NCBI GenBank assembly: GCA_036398215.1
Contig: DASWHK010000066.1
Coordinates: forward strand, 1 to 13,801
Source: DASWHK01 sp036398215
Lineage (GTDB): Bacteria > Acidobacteriota > UBA890
DNA length: 13,801 bases
Reading direction: 5' to 3'
Shown here piece by piece: positions 13,061-13,801 of this stretch. Below the pieces are notes generated by a model, which ran no database searches, was not told the DNA's origin, and saw only the letters and a program-made list of their open reading frames with translations. The translations under genes and the position numbers were made by a program. Every line of letters begins with the position of its first letter. The first letter of the stretch is position 1.

Positions 13061-13801
13061 ATGACACCGCCCGCCAGGATCGCCGTCGCCCTCATCGTAT
13101 CGTTGTCGCTGCTTTGCCTTTCCGCCTGCGGTGGAGGTGGTGGGCTGCAAGGTGGCGATTCCGGCGTCGGAGACCCAAGCGGAGAGCGGGATCCCGGCGA
13201 ATCTGCAGGGGGGTCCTCGCCGACGCCTGCGCGGGCGGCCGCCGGGGGCCCGCTGCTGATCTCCTTCGAGCTCGACACGACGGCTTTCATGGCGCCGCCG
13301 GCGCCGGAGTTCGTCGTTCCCTTCGATGTCGTCTCGGCCGACATGGACCTCGACGGCGACCCGGACGTGTTGGTCAACTGGCACAACGTGGCGCGGCTCG
13401 AATTGTTCGAGAACGATGGCGGTACCTTCCGATTGATCAATCCGGAGGGCGGCGACCGTTCGGGAATATTTGAAAAACCGGGAATTCCCGACCTTTACGG
13501 TTCGGCCGATCGGATGCTCGCCAAGGCTCGTGAGGCCGGGGTCGCCGGCGTCTTCGTCTGGCACGATCCCGACCGGCGCGGGGACTGGAACTTCTACGTC
13601 GTCCCCGGCGGCAACGAGCCGGTGGCGCTCGAGCTGCGCGCCAACCGGCCGCTGACGTTAAAGCTCGATCCGCGCTTCGTGCGCGAGAGCGGCGAGTTTC
13701 AGGCTCGCCTGCAGCTCGACGGCGAGATCCACTTCGCCGTCAACGTGGCGTTCGTCGCCACCGAGCTGGCGCTGCGCGCCTCGCTGCCGCTGTTCGTCGG
13801 C
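13061..13801 (+). CDS. Lipoprotein with FG-GAP/VCBS-type repeat, 3' end cut by window edge
   Basis: The 247 visible codons are open to the last base. The N-terminus is a lipoprotein signal: basic Arg6, hydrophobic core IAVALIVSLSLLCL (7-20) and lipobox LSAC with the lipidated Cys23. A Gly/Pro/Ala/Ser-rich linker (24-63) follows. Then comes a beta-rich domain with VVSADMDLDGDPDVLV (90-105), an acidic D-x-D-x-D-G-D-x-D loop like the calcium sites of FG-GAP/VCBS propeller repeats, and WHNVARLELFENDGGTFRLI, which completes that blade. Only one such repeat is visible; more may lie beyond the edge. After it, residues 150-247 (including VFVWHDPDRRGDWNFYVV) are not recognised. Expected location is the outer membrane or periplasm, or the cell surface. 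Similar repeat proteins are common in large-genome environmental bacteria. Binding partner and function are unknown. Confidence 0.8.
   Translation, partial: MTPPARIAVALIVSLSLLCLSACGGGGGLQGGDSGVGDPSGERDPGESAGGSSPTPARAAAGGPLLISFELDTTAFMAPPAPEFVVPFDVVSADMDLDGDPDVLVNWHNVARLELFENDGGTFRLINPEGGDRSGIFEKPGIPDLYGSADRMLAKAREAGVAGVFVWHDPDRRGDWNFYVVPGGNEPVALELRANRPLTLKLDPRFVRESGEFQARLQLDGEIHFAVNVAFVATELALRASLPLFVG

Overview
This is a high-GC bacterial window, most likely from a Gram-negative lineage. It carries a predicted lipobox lipoprotein, an MBOAT/SGNH O-acetylation pair and several GT-C membrane glycosyltransferases of the kind that use polyprenyl-phosphate sugars. An Acidobacteriota-like or myxobacteria/deltaproteobacteria-like origin fits the gene mix, but no taxonomic marker gene is present, so this is only a guess. 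Start codons include ATG and GTG. Several genes have a TANNNT-type -10 box only 7-9 nt from the ATG and no Shine-Dalgarno, which suggests leaderless transcripts.

Layout. (1) 1-2144, minus strand: a class I SAM methyltransferase with a C-methyltransferase-type C-terminal domain, followed by an NAD-dependent epimerase/dehydratase cut by the left edge. Both suit nucleotide-sugar or glycan tailoring. (2) 2145-2213: a 69-nt divergent promoter region. (3) 2214-4844, plus strand: a DPM1-like GT2 glycosyltransferase and, 15 nt later, an AftB-like GT-C membrane glycosyltransferase with an in-frame 27-nt tandem repeat. The pair suggests synthesis and then use of a lipid-linked sugar donor. (4) 5021-5700, plus: a decayed arylsulfotransferase-family gene with two in-frame stops and a frame-changing internal deletion. 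(5) 5701-5872: a short convergent gap with AT-rich palindromes. (6) 8772-5873, minus: a second GT-C glycosyltransferase translationally coupled (GTGA overlap) to an ATP-grasp protein. (7) 8773-9341: a non-coding stretch with a promoter, tandem stem-loops and direct repeats like the ends of IS21-family elements. (8) 9342-11771, plus: an SGNH-like membrane-anchored protein and an AlgI-like MBOAT O-acyltransferase with adjacent stop and start (TGAATG). (9) 11794-12953, minus: a broken ISKra4-family transposase. (10) 13061-13801, plus: the start of a lipoprotein with an FG-GAP/VCBS-type calcium loop, cut by the right edge.

Taken together, the window looks like part of a cell-surface glycan locus: sugar-nucleotide modification, polyprenyl-phosphate-sugar synthesis, GT-C transfer, ATP-grasp ligation and O-acetylation. 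It has been reshaped by insertion sequences and gene decay. The O-acetylation pair lies exactly between two mobile-element remnants. I see no RNA genes, no CRISPR array and no clearly unprecedented system. The least explained parts are the GT-C/ATP-grasp coupled pair, the shared 20-nt promoter block and the palindromes.
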